64,000 nt of DNA from JAHFUA01 sp963808725 (GCA_963808725.1 CAWEGO010000002.1:1736001-1800000), one strand, 5' to 3'; positions 49,108-58,053 are shown, numbered from the stretch's first letter. Numbers and translations: made by a program. Notes: generated from the letters alone by a model not told the origin.

Positions 49108-50175
49108 ATGCGCATTATAGGTTGTGATTTGCATTCCCGACGGCAGACGTTGGCGATGCTCGATGTCGATACCGGTGAGGTGGAAGAGCGTGTCCTCGCA
49201 CACGAGGGCGAGCAAGTACGGGAGTTTTATGCTGGACTACCCGGTCCAGTGCGGGTGGGCATTGAAGCGACTGGCTCGATGCACTGGTTCCTGGAACTGA
49301 TGGATGAGCTGGGTGTGGAGTGCCAGGTCGGACACCCAGCCAAGATCCGTGCCTGCGAGCCGCGGAAGCAAAAGCACGATCGGCGTGACGCCATGCTGCT
49401 CTTGAACCTGCTGGCCGAGGATCGCTTCCCGAAAATCTGGATGCCTACGGTGGAGCAGCGCGATGTGCGCGAGCTGTTGCTGTATCGCCATCAGTGGGTG
49501 CGCATCCGGGTGCGGATGCAGAACGCGTTGCAGTCGATTGCCTTAAGTCACGGTCTACGCCGCGGCACCTCGCTGTGGAGCAAGGCTGGCCTGGAGGCGA
49601 TCGGCTCACTGGCGCTGCCGCCGTACAGGACACAACGGCGGGATGCGCTGGTCCGCACCTACCGGCAACTGCAGACCGAGATCGAAGCGCTGGACAAGAC
49701 GGTGGCAGCCTGCGCCGAACAGCGTCCGCAGGCGCGCCGGTTGATGACGCATCCTGGCGTGGGCCCGATTACGGGGCTGGCGACGGAGGTATTTCTAGGC
49801 GATGCGACGCGCTTTGCCGACGGCAAGGCGGTGGCCAGCTATGTGGGGATGATTCCGAGCGAGTTCTCCAGCGCCGGCCGCCAGCGCTGTGGCGCCCTGA
49901 CCAAGCAGGGCAACGCGCTGGTCCGGTTTCTGTGGTGCGAAGCGGTGGGCCACGCGGCGCGGCGGGATGACGCGCTGAAGCGGTTCTTTCGCCGCAAGCT
50001 GGCGCAGAAAGGGCTCGGCAAAGCTACCGTGGCCACCGGCCGCAAGCTGGGAATCCGGCTGTGGATCATGATGAGAGATCAGATCGACTATGAAGAGTTC
50101 TGCCGGCGTACACGGCGGAACGGGGAAGCCCATGCGGAAATGCCTGATTGTGAACATGGTCCTGCAAGGCAGTGA
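49108..50175 (+). CDS. IS110-family transposase
   Basis: A 355-residue recombinase with a RuvC-like N-terminal domain: first Asp in IIGCDLHSRRQTLAMLD, Glu in VRVGIEATGSMHWF, and Asp pair in KHDRRDAMLLLNLL. The C-terminal Tnp domain contains MTHPGVGPITGLATEVFLGD and the Ser nucleophile region SSAGRQRCGALTKQGNALVRFLWCEA. The start at 49108 has a strong AAGGAGG six bases before it; an upstream frame from 49063 lacks one. The gene is intact, so the element may be active. IS110 enzymes use an element-encoded guide RNA. Confidence 0.92.
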   Translation: MRIIGCDLHSRRQTLAMLDVDTGEVEERVLAHEGEQVREFYAGLPGPVRVGIEATGSMHWFLELMDELGVECQVGHPAKIRACEPRKQKHDRRDAMLLLNLLAEDRFPKIWMPTVEQRDVRELLLYRHQWVRIRVRMQNALQSIALSHGLRRGTSLWSKAGLEAIGSLALPPYRTQRRDALVRTYRQLQTEIEALDKTVAACAEQRPQARRLMTHPGVGPITGLATEVFLGDATRFADGKAVASYVGMIPSEFSSAGRQRCGALTKQGNALVRFLWCEAVGHAARRDDALKRFFRRKLAQKGLGKATVATGRKLGIRLWIMMRDQIDYEEFCRRTRRNGEAHAEMPDCEHGPARQ

Positions 50176-50410
50176 CCGGACCCCTGAATAGGCTATCCGC
50201 CTCCCCGCGCGAGTGGGGAGTCCGAACTACTCCTCATGGTCCTGAGTGATCGAAGAGATGTTTGGTGGGCACACCGTAAGGTGAAAAGGACCGAGCCAGG
50301 GAACGGGTGGAAGCAGATGAACCGTGATGCTCCAACAACGGAGTGCTTCGGCGCTGAGGCCGAAGTGTACCTGAGAAAAAGCAAAACCCTCTGAGAAGAG
50401 GGTTGACGTA
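50176..50410 (+). ncRNA. candidate bridge/seek RNA of the IS110 element
   Basis: The 235-base non-coding 3' end has several stem-loops: TCCCC/GGGGA (~50202-50219), CTTCGGC/GCCGAAG (50346-50365), and an 8-bp perfect AACCCTCT-GAGA-AGAGGGTT (50385-50404). In the IS1111 group the guide RNA is encoded downstream of the transposase, so this is the expected place. The call is inference from position and folding; target and donor loops were not identified. Confidence 0.4.
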
Positions 50411-50470
50411 GCCGACTTCGTTAGAGATGTTCACAACAACTATCACGGGAAGCATCGCCCCGGCTGATTG

Positions 50471-50526
50471 CGATCTTGACTTGCGCTGTCGTCTTTTTGC
50501 CCCCATTTCCGATTCTCCTAATAGAG
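50471..50526 (+). repeat. leader repeat, copy C (upstream of 50565 gene)
   Basis: In the gene's direction it reads CTTGACTTGCGCTGTCGTCTTTTTGCC and onward to CTCCTAATAGAGG. It matches copy A (reverse complement of 18448-18500) over most of its length and copy B over its second half. It lies 39 bases before the ATG at 50565, like copy B before its gene. It starts 48 bases after the end of the IS110 element. Confidence 0.7.
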
Positions 50527-50564
50527 GCGATTCCACCTGAATCTCTCTCTAGAGGAGAAATCAC

Positions 50565-51155
50565 ATGAAACACTTTGCCAAGCTCATGCTTTTGACGTTG
50601 CGCTTAGTAGTGGTCGTCGCGGTTGTCGTGTCGTTTCTTCCGCGCCATGCATCCGCCCAACCGCCGGCCCCCCCTGCTCCCCCTGCTCCCCCCAACAGTC
50701 TCGTTACCTTGTTTTGGCAAGGCTTCGCCCCAACAACCGGCTGCTACGTCCGGGTCCTCCCCAGCGGCACTCCGCCTTCGGGTTGTTACACGGTGCCGAC
50801 GGGGACGTTCCTCGTTGTGACCGACATCTTGATCACCTGCTTCACCGCCAACGTCAGCGAGTCCGGCGGCGTTCCCACCACCACGCCCATTCCCGACATC
50901 CCCTGTACCTACTCGCTTGACACATCCCCATACGTCTACACCGCGTTCTCGGTCACGAATACCTACGGATTCGCCACCGTCCACGACCACTTCACCACGG
51001 GCATAGTCCTCGACTACACCCCGACCCCGAACCCGCAGTCCGTCCCCTTCAGCCTCCCCCTCTCTCTCCCCACCCTTCTCCAATCCCCCCAGTACTACGT
51101 GACGCTACAGGGGTTCGGCAGCCCCGGCCCCCCGACGGTGCCGCCGTTGCAGTGA
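50565..51155 (+). CDS. secreted protein of unknown function
   Basis: A 196-residue protein with a signal peptide (MKHFAKLMLLTLRLVVVVAVVV then SFLPRHASAQ), a PPAPPAPPAPP linker and a Ser/Thr/Pro-rich mature part with a few Cys (TTGCYVRVLP, SGCYTVP, LITCFT, IPCTYS) that could pair. AGAGGAG precedes the ATG. I do not recognise a family. The leader carries the repeated element also found before two other genes. Confidence 0.6.
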   Translation: MKHFAKLMLLTLRLVVVVAVVVSFLPRHASAQPPAPPAPPAPPNSLVTLFWQGFAPTTGCYVRVLPSGTPPSGCYTVPTGTFLVVTDILITCFTANVSESGGVPTTTPIPDIPCTYSLDTSPYVYTAFSVTNTYGFATVHDHFTTGIVLDYTPTPNPQSVPFSLPLSLPTLLQSPQYYVTLQGFGSPGPPTVPPLQ

Positions 51156-51666
51156 CTCGCGATATGTGGCTAGCTCCGGCGTGTCCCTGACTGGCGGCTT
51201 GCTCGGTGATGACGACTTGAACCGGAGCAAGACCCGCCGCAACCCACGCTGCCCATCACCGAACGTATGACCCGAACGGAGAACGCGCTTGGGGCGTTCT
51301 CCGCTCGTGCTCGTAAAGCTGGGCCGCACGCTCAACGAAGTTCTGCATGGTCGTTCGCGCTATGGTGAGTCCACTGCGTCGGCTGGATAGTTGGCGATAA
51401 ATCGCCATATCACTAATCGACCCGGGTTGTCGAACTCGGGGAATCTGCGCCGCCTAAACAGCCCGCGGATCCCCTAGGTGGCTGAAATCAACCACGCCGG
51501 CTGAAACCGGCCACCAACCAGCTTTCCCACGTCCGCAGTTGGCTTTTTCCCCCTTGCGATTCATCAAGTTACAACCATGCCGCCGCTCGTTCCTCTGGCA
51601 TAGCACATGCAGTCTGCAGGAAGGGAGATGTCTCTATTGAAGACATTCCCGACGGAGAAGTGGGCC
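51156..51666. other. intergenic region with stem-loops
   Basis: No credible gene was seen in 511 bases. It contains a perfect 10-bp stem CGGAGAACGC/GCGTTCTCCG (51277-51303) and a palindrome TGGCGATAAATCGCCA near 51391-51406. The first may end transcription of the secreted-protein gene. Confidence 0.4.
51277..51303 (+). terminator. 10-bp perfect stem-loop
   Basis: CGGAGAACGC pairs with GCGTTCTCCG around GCTTGGG, about 120 bases after the 50565 gene. There is no T-run, so termination efficiency is uncertain. Confidence 0.4.
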
Positions 51667-54156
51667 ATGCGAAGCAGACTCGCAACAGCATTCTTAATTA
51701 TTCTGATGGTGGCGGGGCTTGGCGCCACTCGCATGCAAGCGCAATACAGCCCCGATCAGGACCAGCAGGTCGGTCCTGATCCCGGCGCGCAATATCCCGA
51801 CCAGGGCCAGCAACCCGGCCCAGCGCCCGGCGAGCAATATCCGGCGCCAGGCCAGCAGACCGCACCGCCGTCGCAGTATCCACCGCCAGGTCCGCAGGCC
51901 GCACCGCCGTCGCAATATCCGCAGTCGGGGCAATATCCTCCTCCTCCGGGCGGGCAGTATCCGCCGCCGGGGCCGCGCTACCCCTACCCGCAGCCGGGAT
52001 ACCCGCCGCAGCAGGGCCCGCAACACCCTCCCCAGCCGAACGGGCAACAGAGCAATGAGCCGGGGGTCGCACGCATCAGCCTGACGCACGGAGAAGTTTC
52101 AACGCAGCGCGGCGATTCCGGGGACTGGTCGGCGGCGGCGCTGAATGCCCCCATGATGGCGGGCGATAAGATTTCCACCGGCGACAACTCCCGTGCCGAG
52201 GTGCAACTCGACTACGCTGACGTCTTTCGCCTGGGCGACCATGCGCAGGCTCAGATTGCCACCCTTACCCGCAGCGATATCCAGGTTCAGTTAGCGCAGG
52301 GCATGGCCAGCTACACGGCTTTCAAGGACGGTGAAGCTCGGGTCGAGATCGACACACCCAACCTGGCAATTCATCCCATCGGCAATGAGGGCGTTTACCG
52401 GATTCTGGTTAATTCGCCGGAGGAGTCACAGGTGATTGTTCGCAAGGGTGAGGCGGAAATCTCGACTCCGGGTGGCAGTGTTCGTGTCGCAAAGGGCCAA
52501 CTGATCACGGTGCGTGGAACTGGAAACGACGCTCAATATCAGGTTGCCGATGCGCCCGCCAGAGATGACTGGGATGAATGGAACAACGACCGGGATCACA
52601 TCATCCGCGATGCCGGGGCTTGGCGCCACACCGATCGTTACTACACGGGGAGCGAGGATCTGGACGCCTACGGAAACTGGACCACGGTTCCGGATTACGG
52701 TTCAGTCTGGATCCCGGCCGTCGCTCCGGGATGGGTTCCTTATCGCGCCGGCAATTGGGTTTGGGAGCCGTACTGGGGTTGGACGTGGGTTTCGTACGAA
52801 CCCTGGGGCTGGGCTCCGTATCATTACGGACGCTGGTTCCTCTATGGCAATTCGTGGGCGTGGTGGCCCGGACCCGTCGTGGGCGTTGGTTTCGGGTATC
52901 CCTACCGGCCAATCTGGGCGCCGGCTTATGTCTCCTTCTTTGGTTTTGGCGGAGGGGGCTTTGGAGTCGGAATTGGCTTCGGCTTCGGCGGCTTCGGCTC
53001 GTTTGGCTGGTTGCCTATCGGGCCCGGTGACCGCTTCTTTCCCTGGTGGGGCGGTTACCGCGGACGCTTTGGTGAGGTAGGCATCGGCGGCTTCAACGGC
53101 TTCCATGGCGGATGGGGACCCCTGCATGCCGGAGATCGCTTCTCCAACGTGCGGATGGCGATGAACAATGAGCGGATGCGCAACGCGTTTTCTACCGTTC
53201 CGGCCGGACGCTTCGGCCAGGGACGGGTTGCCGCGACGCCCGTGAGCCGCGAGATGCTCGCCGGGGCTCACGCTATGACCGGGAATCTGCCCGTGACCCC
53301 CACGCGGGCGAGTCTGTCGGCCAGCGGCCGGGCGGCGAGTCCCTCCACCACCCGCGGCGGGGCGGGACACTTCTTCGGCAGTCGCGCTGCTGCGCCGCAG
53401 TCCTTTGAGCGGCAGGCAGCGCAAGTACACGAGGCGATCCAGCGCGATGGCCGCTTTGCCGCGGGCCAGAACAATACCCGGACGGCCATGAACACGCAAG
53501 GGCCGATGGCTTCAGACACGAACCGTTATGGAGGATCGGCAGGGACGCCCAGTTCAAGAACATCTTCCCCATCGGGAGCGAACCGCGAAGGCGTAGCGGC
53601 CAGTGACCGTGGCGCCAGAGCAACTTCGGGGAACGATGGCTGGCGGCGCTTCGGCTCCGCCCCCGCTTCCAGCCGGACGGGCCAGACTCCGCAAGCGCAA
53701 AACTCTCGGCCGGCTCCTTATGGCAATGCGTCGCGCCCTGGGAGTTCGACGAGCGCAAGGCCGAACGATCCACCCGGCAGGGCAGCACCATCCACTCCGA
53801 ACCGCGGTGAAAGCCTGCAACGTTACACACCACAGCCCCGTTCGGCGGCGCCGCAGCCCTTGAGCCGCAGCCCAGCCAGCAGCGCTTACGGCCGTAGCGG
53901 CTATGGAAACGGCGGTTATGGAAGCAGCGCATACGGCCGTGGCGCTTATGGGTACGGAGGCTATTCCCGGCCAACGCTGAACATGAGCAAGCCCATCGTT
54001 ACGCCACGGTCATCCGGAGCGTACGGCGGTGGCCGCTATCCCAGCGGTGGCGGGTACCGCGGATCACCCAGCGGAGGAGGCCATTCCGCTCCCAGCGGTG
54101 GGGGACACTCCTCGGGCGGCGGACATCCTTCCGGTGGCGGACACTCCCGCCGCTAG
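51667..54156 (+). CDS. FecR-domain protein with Trp-rich DUF6600-like region
   Basis: About 829 residues. Signal peptide (MRSRLATAFLIILMVAGLGATRMQAQ), then a Pro/Gln-rich low-complexity stretch (~30-140). A FecR-type domain follows (ARISLTHGEVSTQRGDSGDW, GDKISTGDNSRAEVQLDYADVFRLGD). A Trp/Tyr-rich tandem region comes next (WTTVPDYGSVWIPAVAPGW, GNWVWEPYWGWTWVSYEPWGW) and a long Gly/Ser/Arg-rich tail ending GGGHSRR. Start 51667 has GGAG at reasonable spacing and opens directly with the signal peptide; 51628 and 51607 are upstream alternatives. FecR domains usually sense an iron-siderophore receptor, but in Acidobacteria this combination is surface-associated and not linked to an ECF gene here. 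Confidence 0.8.
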   Translation: MRSRLATAFLIILMVAGLGATRMQAQYSPDQDQQVGPDPGAQYPDQGQQPGPAPGEQYPAPGQQTAPPSQYPPPGPQAAPPSQYPQSGQYPPPPGGQYPPPGPRYPYPQPGYPPQQGPQHPPQPNGQQSNEPGVARISLTHGEVSTQRGDSGDWSAAALNAPMMAGDKISTGDNSRAEVQLDYADVFRLGDHAQAQIATLTRSDIQVQLAQGMASYTAFKDGEARVEIDTPNLAIHPIGNEGVYRILVNSPEESQVIVRKGEAEISTPGGSVRVAKGQLITVRGTGNDAQYQVADAPARDDWDEWNNDRDHIIRDAGAWRHTDRYYTGSEDLDAYGNWTTVPDYGSVWIPAVAPGWVPYRAGNWVWEPYWGWTWVSYEPWGWAPYHYGRWFLYGNSWAWWPGPVVGVGFGYPYRPIWAPAYVSFFGFGGGGFGVGIGFGFGGFGSFGWLPIGPGDRFFPWWGGYRGRFGEVGIGGFNGFHGGWGPLHAGDRFSNVRMAMNNERMRNAFSTVPAGRFGQGRVAATPVSREMLAGAHAMTGNLPVTPTRASLSASGRAASPSTTRGGAGHFFGSRAAAPQSFERQAAQVHEAIQRDGRFAAGQNNTRTAMNTQGPMASDTNRYGGSAGTPSSRTSSPSGANREGVAASDRGARATSGNDGWRRFGSAPASSRTGQTPQAQNSRPAPYGNASRPGSSTSARPNDPPGRAAPSTPNRGESLQRYTPQPRSAAPQPLSRSPASSAYGRSGYGNGGYGSSAYGRGAYGYGGYSRPTLNMSKPIVTPRSSGAYGGGRYPSGGGYRGSPSGGGHSAPSGGGHSSGGGHPSGGGHSRR

Positions 54157-54171
54157 TCCCGCTGCATTCAC

Positions 54172-54667
54172 TCAGGCTCTTTGGTCGCCGGGCAGGACGG
54201 CAGGAGAATCTTCAGCCTGAACCGGCGTGGGTGGCCGTCTTGAGCTGCTCACCGCATACAGCACCAGCTCCACCCGGCTGGAGATGCCCAGCTTGTCGAA
54301 GATGTGAAACAGGTGGTTCTTCACCGTGTGGTCGCCGAGGTGGAGTTGCTCCGCGATCTCATGGTTGACCAGACCTTCGGCCACCAGATGCACGACTTCT
54401 CCTCCCCGCTTACTCAACAAGCTCCTGCCATCGGCGCTCACCACGCGCAGCGAAGGGGTCTGCGCCACCGCTTCCAGCAGATACTCCAGTTGCCGCGAAT
54501 TGGCCCGGATTCTGGCCTTGGTGCACGCAGGAGACGCACTTGCACAGGGCGTCGAAATGCGACTCGGAGCGGGAGAAAATGCCCCGCGCTCCCGCCCGGA
54601 ATGCCGCCACCACCAATTCCTGGTCCGCATGGTCGACCATGAGGACGAGCCGGGCAACTTGACTCAT
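54172..54667 (-). pseudogene. truncated, frameshifted NarL/LuxR-type response regulator
   Basis: The fragment starts mid-receiver (ARLVLMVDHADQELVVAAFRAGARGIF) and continues to a LuxR helix-turn-helix (VVHLVAEGLVNHEIAEQLHLGDHTVKNHLFHIFDKLGISSRVELVLYAV). The receiver's first half with the phosphoacceptor Asp is missing. One extra A near 54515 splits it between HQGQ and IRANSRQLEYLLEAV. It ends near the stop of the upstream FecR gene on the opposite strand, and its 5' end sits next to the vapB promoter. Confidence 0.75.
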
Positions 54668-54693
54668 AATAATGAGCCAGATAGACTCATGTT
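54659..54693 (+). promoter_or_regulatory. vapBC promoter with overlapping palindromic operator
   Basis: TTGACT (54659-54664), a 17-base spacer, then TAGACT (54682-54687) fit a sigma-70 promoter. The inverted repeat CTCAT-AATA-ATGAG (54663-54676) overlaps the spacer. Transcription would start at about 54694, the A of the vapB ATG, so the mRNA may be leaderless; no ribosome site is seen. Confidence 0.55.
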
Positions 54694-54999
54694 ATGGCTA
54701 AGCGCCTGCAAGTGATTGTGCAGGATCCCGAGTACCGGGAGATTCAGCGCGCAGCGCGCTCGCGCCACATGTCAATCGCCGAGTGGGTGAGACAGGCGCT
54801 CGAGCTGGCGCGGCGGAGCGAACCTGGGGGCACGGTCGCCAGGAAGCTCGGCGCAATCCGTGCGGCGGCGCGGCTCGACTATCCCACCGGTGATATCGGC
54901 CGCATGCTGGCGGAGATCGAGATGGGATACGGGTCTGCCACCCCAGCGACCCCAACGTCGCGGCTCGCCGGAGAGCCTGGCCAGGGTGCGCGATCGTGA
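54694..54999 (+). CDS. VapB-type ribbon-helix-helix antitoxin
   Basis: 101 residues; the first ~45 (MAKRLQVIVQDPEYREIQRAARSRHMSIAEWVRQALELARR) form a ribbon-helix-helix with the beta strand 'RLQVIVQD' and helices as in CopG/Arc. The flexible C-terminal part (~50-101) would wrap the toxin. It overlaps the VapC start by four bases (GTGA). A palindrome in the promoter fits autorepression by the toxin-antitoxin complex. Confidence 0.85.
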   Translation: MAKRLQVIVQDPEYREIQRAARSRHMSIAEWVRQALELARRSEPGGTVARKLGAIRAAARLDYPTGDIGRMLAEIEMGYGSATPATPTSRLAGEPGQGARS

Positions 55000-55391
55000 T
55001 TCTGGTGGACTCGAATATTCCCACGTATCTGATCGGTGCGCCTCACCCGCACAAGAGCGACGCGCAACGCTTGCTGGAACGGCTGGTCAGCGAGCGGCGG
55101 CGCCTGGTTACCGATGCTGAGGTCCTGCAAGAGATCTTGCACCGCTATGTCGCCATCGATCGCCGTGACGCCATCCAACCGGCATTCGATGCTCTGCTTG
55201 GCGTCGTCGACGAGGTGCTGGCCGTTGATGGGACAGCCGCACAGCGCGCCAAGGAGATCGTCCTTGGACATAGGCAGTTGTCGGCGCGCGATGCGGTTCA
55301 TCTGGCCGTCATGGAACAGCATGGCATCGAACAAATCTTGAGTTTTGATTCCGGGTTGGACGGGTTTCCGGGGGTTACGCGCCTGTCATAA
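54996..55391 (+). CDS. VapC-type PIN-domain toxin
   Basis: 131 residues with the PIN-domain acidic residues: Asp5 in MILVDSNIPTYL, Glu in VTDAEVLQEILHRY, Asp in LSARDAVHLAVM and Asp in ILSFDSGLDGF. It is an Mg-dependent endoribonuclease; VapC proteins typically cut initiator tRNA or 23S rRNA. The start is GTG, coupled to vapB by the GTGA overlap. Confidence 0.88.
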   Translation: MILVDSNIPTYLIGAPHPHKSDAQRLLERLVSERRRLVTDAEVLQEILHRYVAIDRRDAIQPAFDALLGVVDEVLAVDGTAAQRAKEIVLGHRQLSARDAVHLAVMEQHGIEQILSFDSGLDGFPGVTRLS

Positions 55392-55455
55392 TGGGCGCGA
55401 GCCCGGGATGGGAGCCACCTCGTATCGGGCAAGCGCTCGTACGATGCTAGGCTGG

Positions 55456-57141
55456 CTACGCCAGCTCCAATTCAATCTTCTTCGCCGCCGGATCCAGCTT
55501 GGCAATGCGAAAGTTGCGGATTTGCCCGGCGCGGATGGCTTCCGGCTTGGAGCCGCCGCCGGCATCGCCGCCCTTCCAGTGCGCCTTCAGCATGGAACTC
55601 AGCGAGGATAAATCGGCCTTCGACTCGGCCCGCGTTTCTTCTTTCGCCGGACCATCCGCGGCGATTCGGCACGTGCCCTGAATGCCTTCGCCCAGTTCCA
55701 CGCGCGCCTGTCCGCCGGAAACTTCCGTCATGCGGCCCGTGACCACATCGCCTTCCTTGTGTTCGGCGATGTATTCATCCAGGCCGCTGGGAACCATTTG
55801 CTTTATGCCCAGCCGCAACTGCCGCTTTTCTTTATCGATGGCGAGCACCTGGGCCTTGACCGGCTGCCCGATTTTCACCACTTCCTGCGGGTGATTGATG
55901 TGCTTTTCGGCGCTGAGGTCACTGACGTGAATCATGCCCTCGACCCCTTCGGAAAGCTGCACGAAGGCGCCGAACCTGGTGATGCTGGTGACCGGCCCTT
56001 CAATCACCGAGCCCACCGCAAACCGCTGCGCCACCTCGGCCCAGGGATCTCCGAGCGTCTGCTTGAGGCCCAGGGAGATGCGCCGGTCGTCCGCGTTTAC
56101 TCCCAGAATCACCACTTCCACGGTCTCGCCTGGCTTCACCACGTCGCTGGCACTCCTCAACTTCTTGGCCCACGACATCTCTGAAACGTGGATCAGCCCT
56201 TCAATGCCCGGCTCCAGTTCGACAAACGCGCCGAATTCGACGACGCGCGTCACCGTGCCGCGCACGCGCTCGCCGGCCTTGTACTTTTCGGCTACCGAAT
56301 CCCAGGGATGCGGCTGAAGCTGCTTCATGCCCAGCGAAATGCGCCGCTTGTCGGGATCGACCTTGAGCACTTTGACTTCAATCTGCTGGCCGAGCGTTAG
56401 CACGTCCGCCGGCTTGTTGACGCGGCCCCAGGCCAGGTCACTGACGTGCAGCAAGCCATCCACTCCGCCTAGATCGACGAAAGCCCCATAGTCGGTGAGG
56501 CTGCGGACGGTGCCGCCGATCGTGTCGCCTTCCTTGATCTCCGAGAACCGGCGCTCCTTCACCGAGCGCTCTTGGTCTTCGGCAACGGCGCGGTGGTCAA
56601 CCACCACGTCTTCGTCGGCCACGTCGAGCTTGATGATGCGGCAGTGGATCTCCTGCCCCACTAACTTCTCCATTTCGGCGGCGTCGCGGGCTCCGCTGCG
56701 CGAGGCGGGCAGGAACGCCCGCACCCCCACATCCACGCTGAGTCCGCCTTTGACCACGCCCGTCACCGTACCCACGATCGTCGCCTTATCGGCAAAGGCC
56801 CGCTCCAGCAACGTCCAGTCCGTGGGCCGCTCCACCGTGAAGCGGGAAAGCTGGTAGTAGCCTTCCGGATCGCGACCCTTCACCGAGACCAGCAGCTTGT
56901 CGCCGGGTCTTACGGTTTCGCCCGCGCCCTGGAACGCGGCCAGCGGCAGGATGCCTTCGCTCTTGAAGCCGATATCGAGGAAAACCGAATCGCCGGAGAC
57001 AACAATCACCGTGCCTTCGAGCTGCTTGCCGCCATCTTCCGCCTTGCGCGAATGGCTCTGCTCGTACTGCGAAAGAAGCTGGCCGAAAGACTCGTCGGGT
57101 TCACCGGTGGGCGGGGATTCCGGAGTGTTTGGGTCGGACAT
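55456..57141 (-). CDS. rpsA: S1-domain RNA-binding protein (ribosomal protein S1-like)
   Basis: From MSDPNTPESPPTGEPDESF at 57141 the protein is 561 residues with six S1/OB-fold repeats. They are weak in the first two and last, and strong in repeats 3-5 (GTVRSLTDYGAFVDLGGVDG, LHVSDLAWG; GTVTRVVEFGAFVELEPGIE; GPVTSITRFGAFVQLSEGVE, MIHVSDLS). Ribosomal S1 recruits mRNA to the 30S subunit; the spacing and number match S1 rather than the single-domain Tex or RNase proteins. A longer frame exists to 57258, but those 39 residues are not family-like. The C-terminus is short and ends in IELELA. Confidence 0.88.
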   Translation of the reverse strand: MSDPNTPESPPTGEPDESFGQLLSQYEQSHSRKAEDGGKQLEGTVIVVSGDSVFLDIGFKSEGILPLAAFQGAGETVRPGDKLLVSVKGRDPEGYYQLSRFTVERPTDWTLLERAFADKATIVGTVTGVVKGGLSVDVGVRAFLPASRSGARDAAEMEKLVGQEIHCRIIKLDVADEDVVVDHRAVAEDQERSVKERRFSEIKEGDTIGGTVRSLTDYGAFVDLGGVDGLLHVSDLAWGRVNKPADVLTLGQQIEVKVLKVDPDKRRISLGMKQLQPHPWDSVAEKYKAGERVRGTVTRVVEFGAFVELEPGIEGLIHVSEMSWAKKLRSASDVVKPGETVEVVILGVNADDRRISLGLKQTLGDPWAEVAQRFAVGSVIEGPVTSITRFGAFVQLSEGVEGMIHVSDLSAEKHINHPQEVVKIGQPVKAQVLAIDKEKRQLRLGIKQMVPSGLDEYIAEHKEGDVVTGRMTEVSGGQARVELGEGIQGTCRIAADGPAKEETRAESKADLSSLSSMLKAHWKGGDAGGGSKPEAIRAGQIRNFRIAKLDPAAKKIELELA

Positions 57142-57324
57142 GAGGGCTACCGTCTCATGAGTAAGATAACACCGTGCCAGAAGGTCTGCGGGCGGACCGC
57201 GCACTCTAGCCGATCCGCGCTGCAGGCAGTCCAGGTACTTCCCTCGGGCTAACCCCACCCTTTTGTCATATACAAGCCGGTCCCGAATGCTCGCATACTG
57301 GGAGGCGTGGTTCGGAGGATGAAG

Positions 57325-57990
57325 ATGGATGTGCGGGATAAGTCCGACGGGCGTGGGAAAATCCGGCTGGGTCGGATCTTGAGCCTGGCGACGCTTCTCA
57401 TCTCAGTGGCCGCCCTGGTGCTTGCGTTAAAGAAGCCGCAACCGGTGGCGCCGCGGCAAACCCCGGCGGCCATCGCCGCCAACGCCCAGTCTTTCCAAGT
57501 CAAAGTGAGCCAGTTGGAACAGGCCCGCGACCAGGGCCAAAGCGGGTCGGAAGTACGCTTGACTGCCAATGAAATCGGGGCTGCCATCGCTCAGGCAGCG
57601 GAAGCCGCGCCGGCGCAGGGCAAGGCTCCAAGCTCCGCTGGCCCCCCGGCGGACATGCCGGCGACTGCCGCGCTGCCGGGTTCGGTTGAGTCCGGCAACC
57701 TTCAGGAACCGATCATCAGTTTTGAAGGCGATATCGTCCACGGCCAGTTCGTGACCGAAGTGGCCGGGAAGGAGACTTACGTCACCGTAGCCGGCCATCT
57801 GGGCTCGAAAGACGGATACGCGACCTTTGATCCCACGGAATTCAAGGTGGGAGACCTGAACGTGCCGGTGTCGCTGGTCAATGATGCCCTGCAGAAGAAA
57901 ATGCTGGAACAGCAGGATCGCTTAAAGCTCCCGGATTTCGTCAGCGACGTGCGGGTGGAGAATGGCGAACTGGTGGTAAAGCAGAAGTAG
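57325..57990 (+). CDS. membrane-anchored protein of unknown function
   Basis: 221 residues from ATG 57325, which has GGAGG six bases before it. One N-terminal span (LGRILSLATLLISVAALVLAL), a Pro/Ala/Gln-rich stalk, then a soluble domain with ISFEGDIVHGQFVTEVAGKETYVTVAGHLGSKDG and a VGDLNVPVSLVNDALQKKM segment. It resembles acidobacterial proteins with an N-terminal anchor and a small C-terminal beta domain, but I know no function. It ends before a strong terminator shared with the convergent gene. Confidence 0.65.
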   Translation: MDVRDKSDGRGKIRLGRILSLATLLISVAALVLALKKPQPVAPRQTPAAIAANAQSFQVKVSQLEQARDQGQSGSEVRLTANEIGAAIAQAAEAAPAQGKAPSSAGPPADMPATAALPGSVESGNLQEPIISFEGDIVHGQFVTEVAGKETYVTVAGHLGSKDGYATFDPTEFKVGDLNVPVSLVNDALQKKMLEQQDRLKLPDFVSDVRVENGELVVKQK

Positions 57991-58024
57991 CCCCGGTATC
58001 AAAGAACGCCTGGCTGCAACAGGC

Positions 58025-58053
58025 ACGGCCGGCAGTCTTGTGCTGCCGGCCGT
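58025..58053. terminator. strong bidirectional stem-loop terminator
   Basis: ACGGCCGGCAG/CTGCCGGCCGT, an 11-bp perfect stem with a 7-base loop, followed by TTTCTTC. It lies between the convergent genes ending at 57990 and 58083. Confidence 0.75.

Larger units (their letters stand above)
49024..50423 (+). mobile_element. IS110-family element, IS1111-like
   Basis: An exact 13-base inverted pair TAACGAAGTCGGC (49024-49036) and GCCGACTTCGTTA (50411-50423) frames a single transposase gene. The ends are close to, but not necessarily at, the outer boundaries, since the IS1111 group has subterminal inverted repeats. About 70 bases lie before the gene and 235 after it, the latter far more than a minimal end needs. 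No target duplication is expected in this family. Confidence 0.8.
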
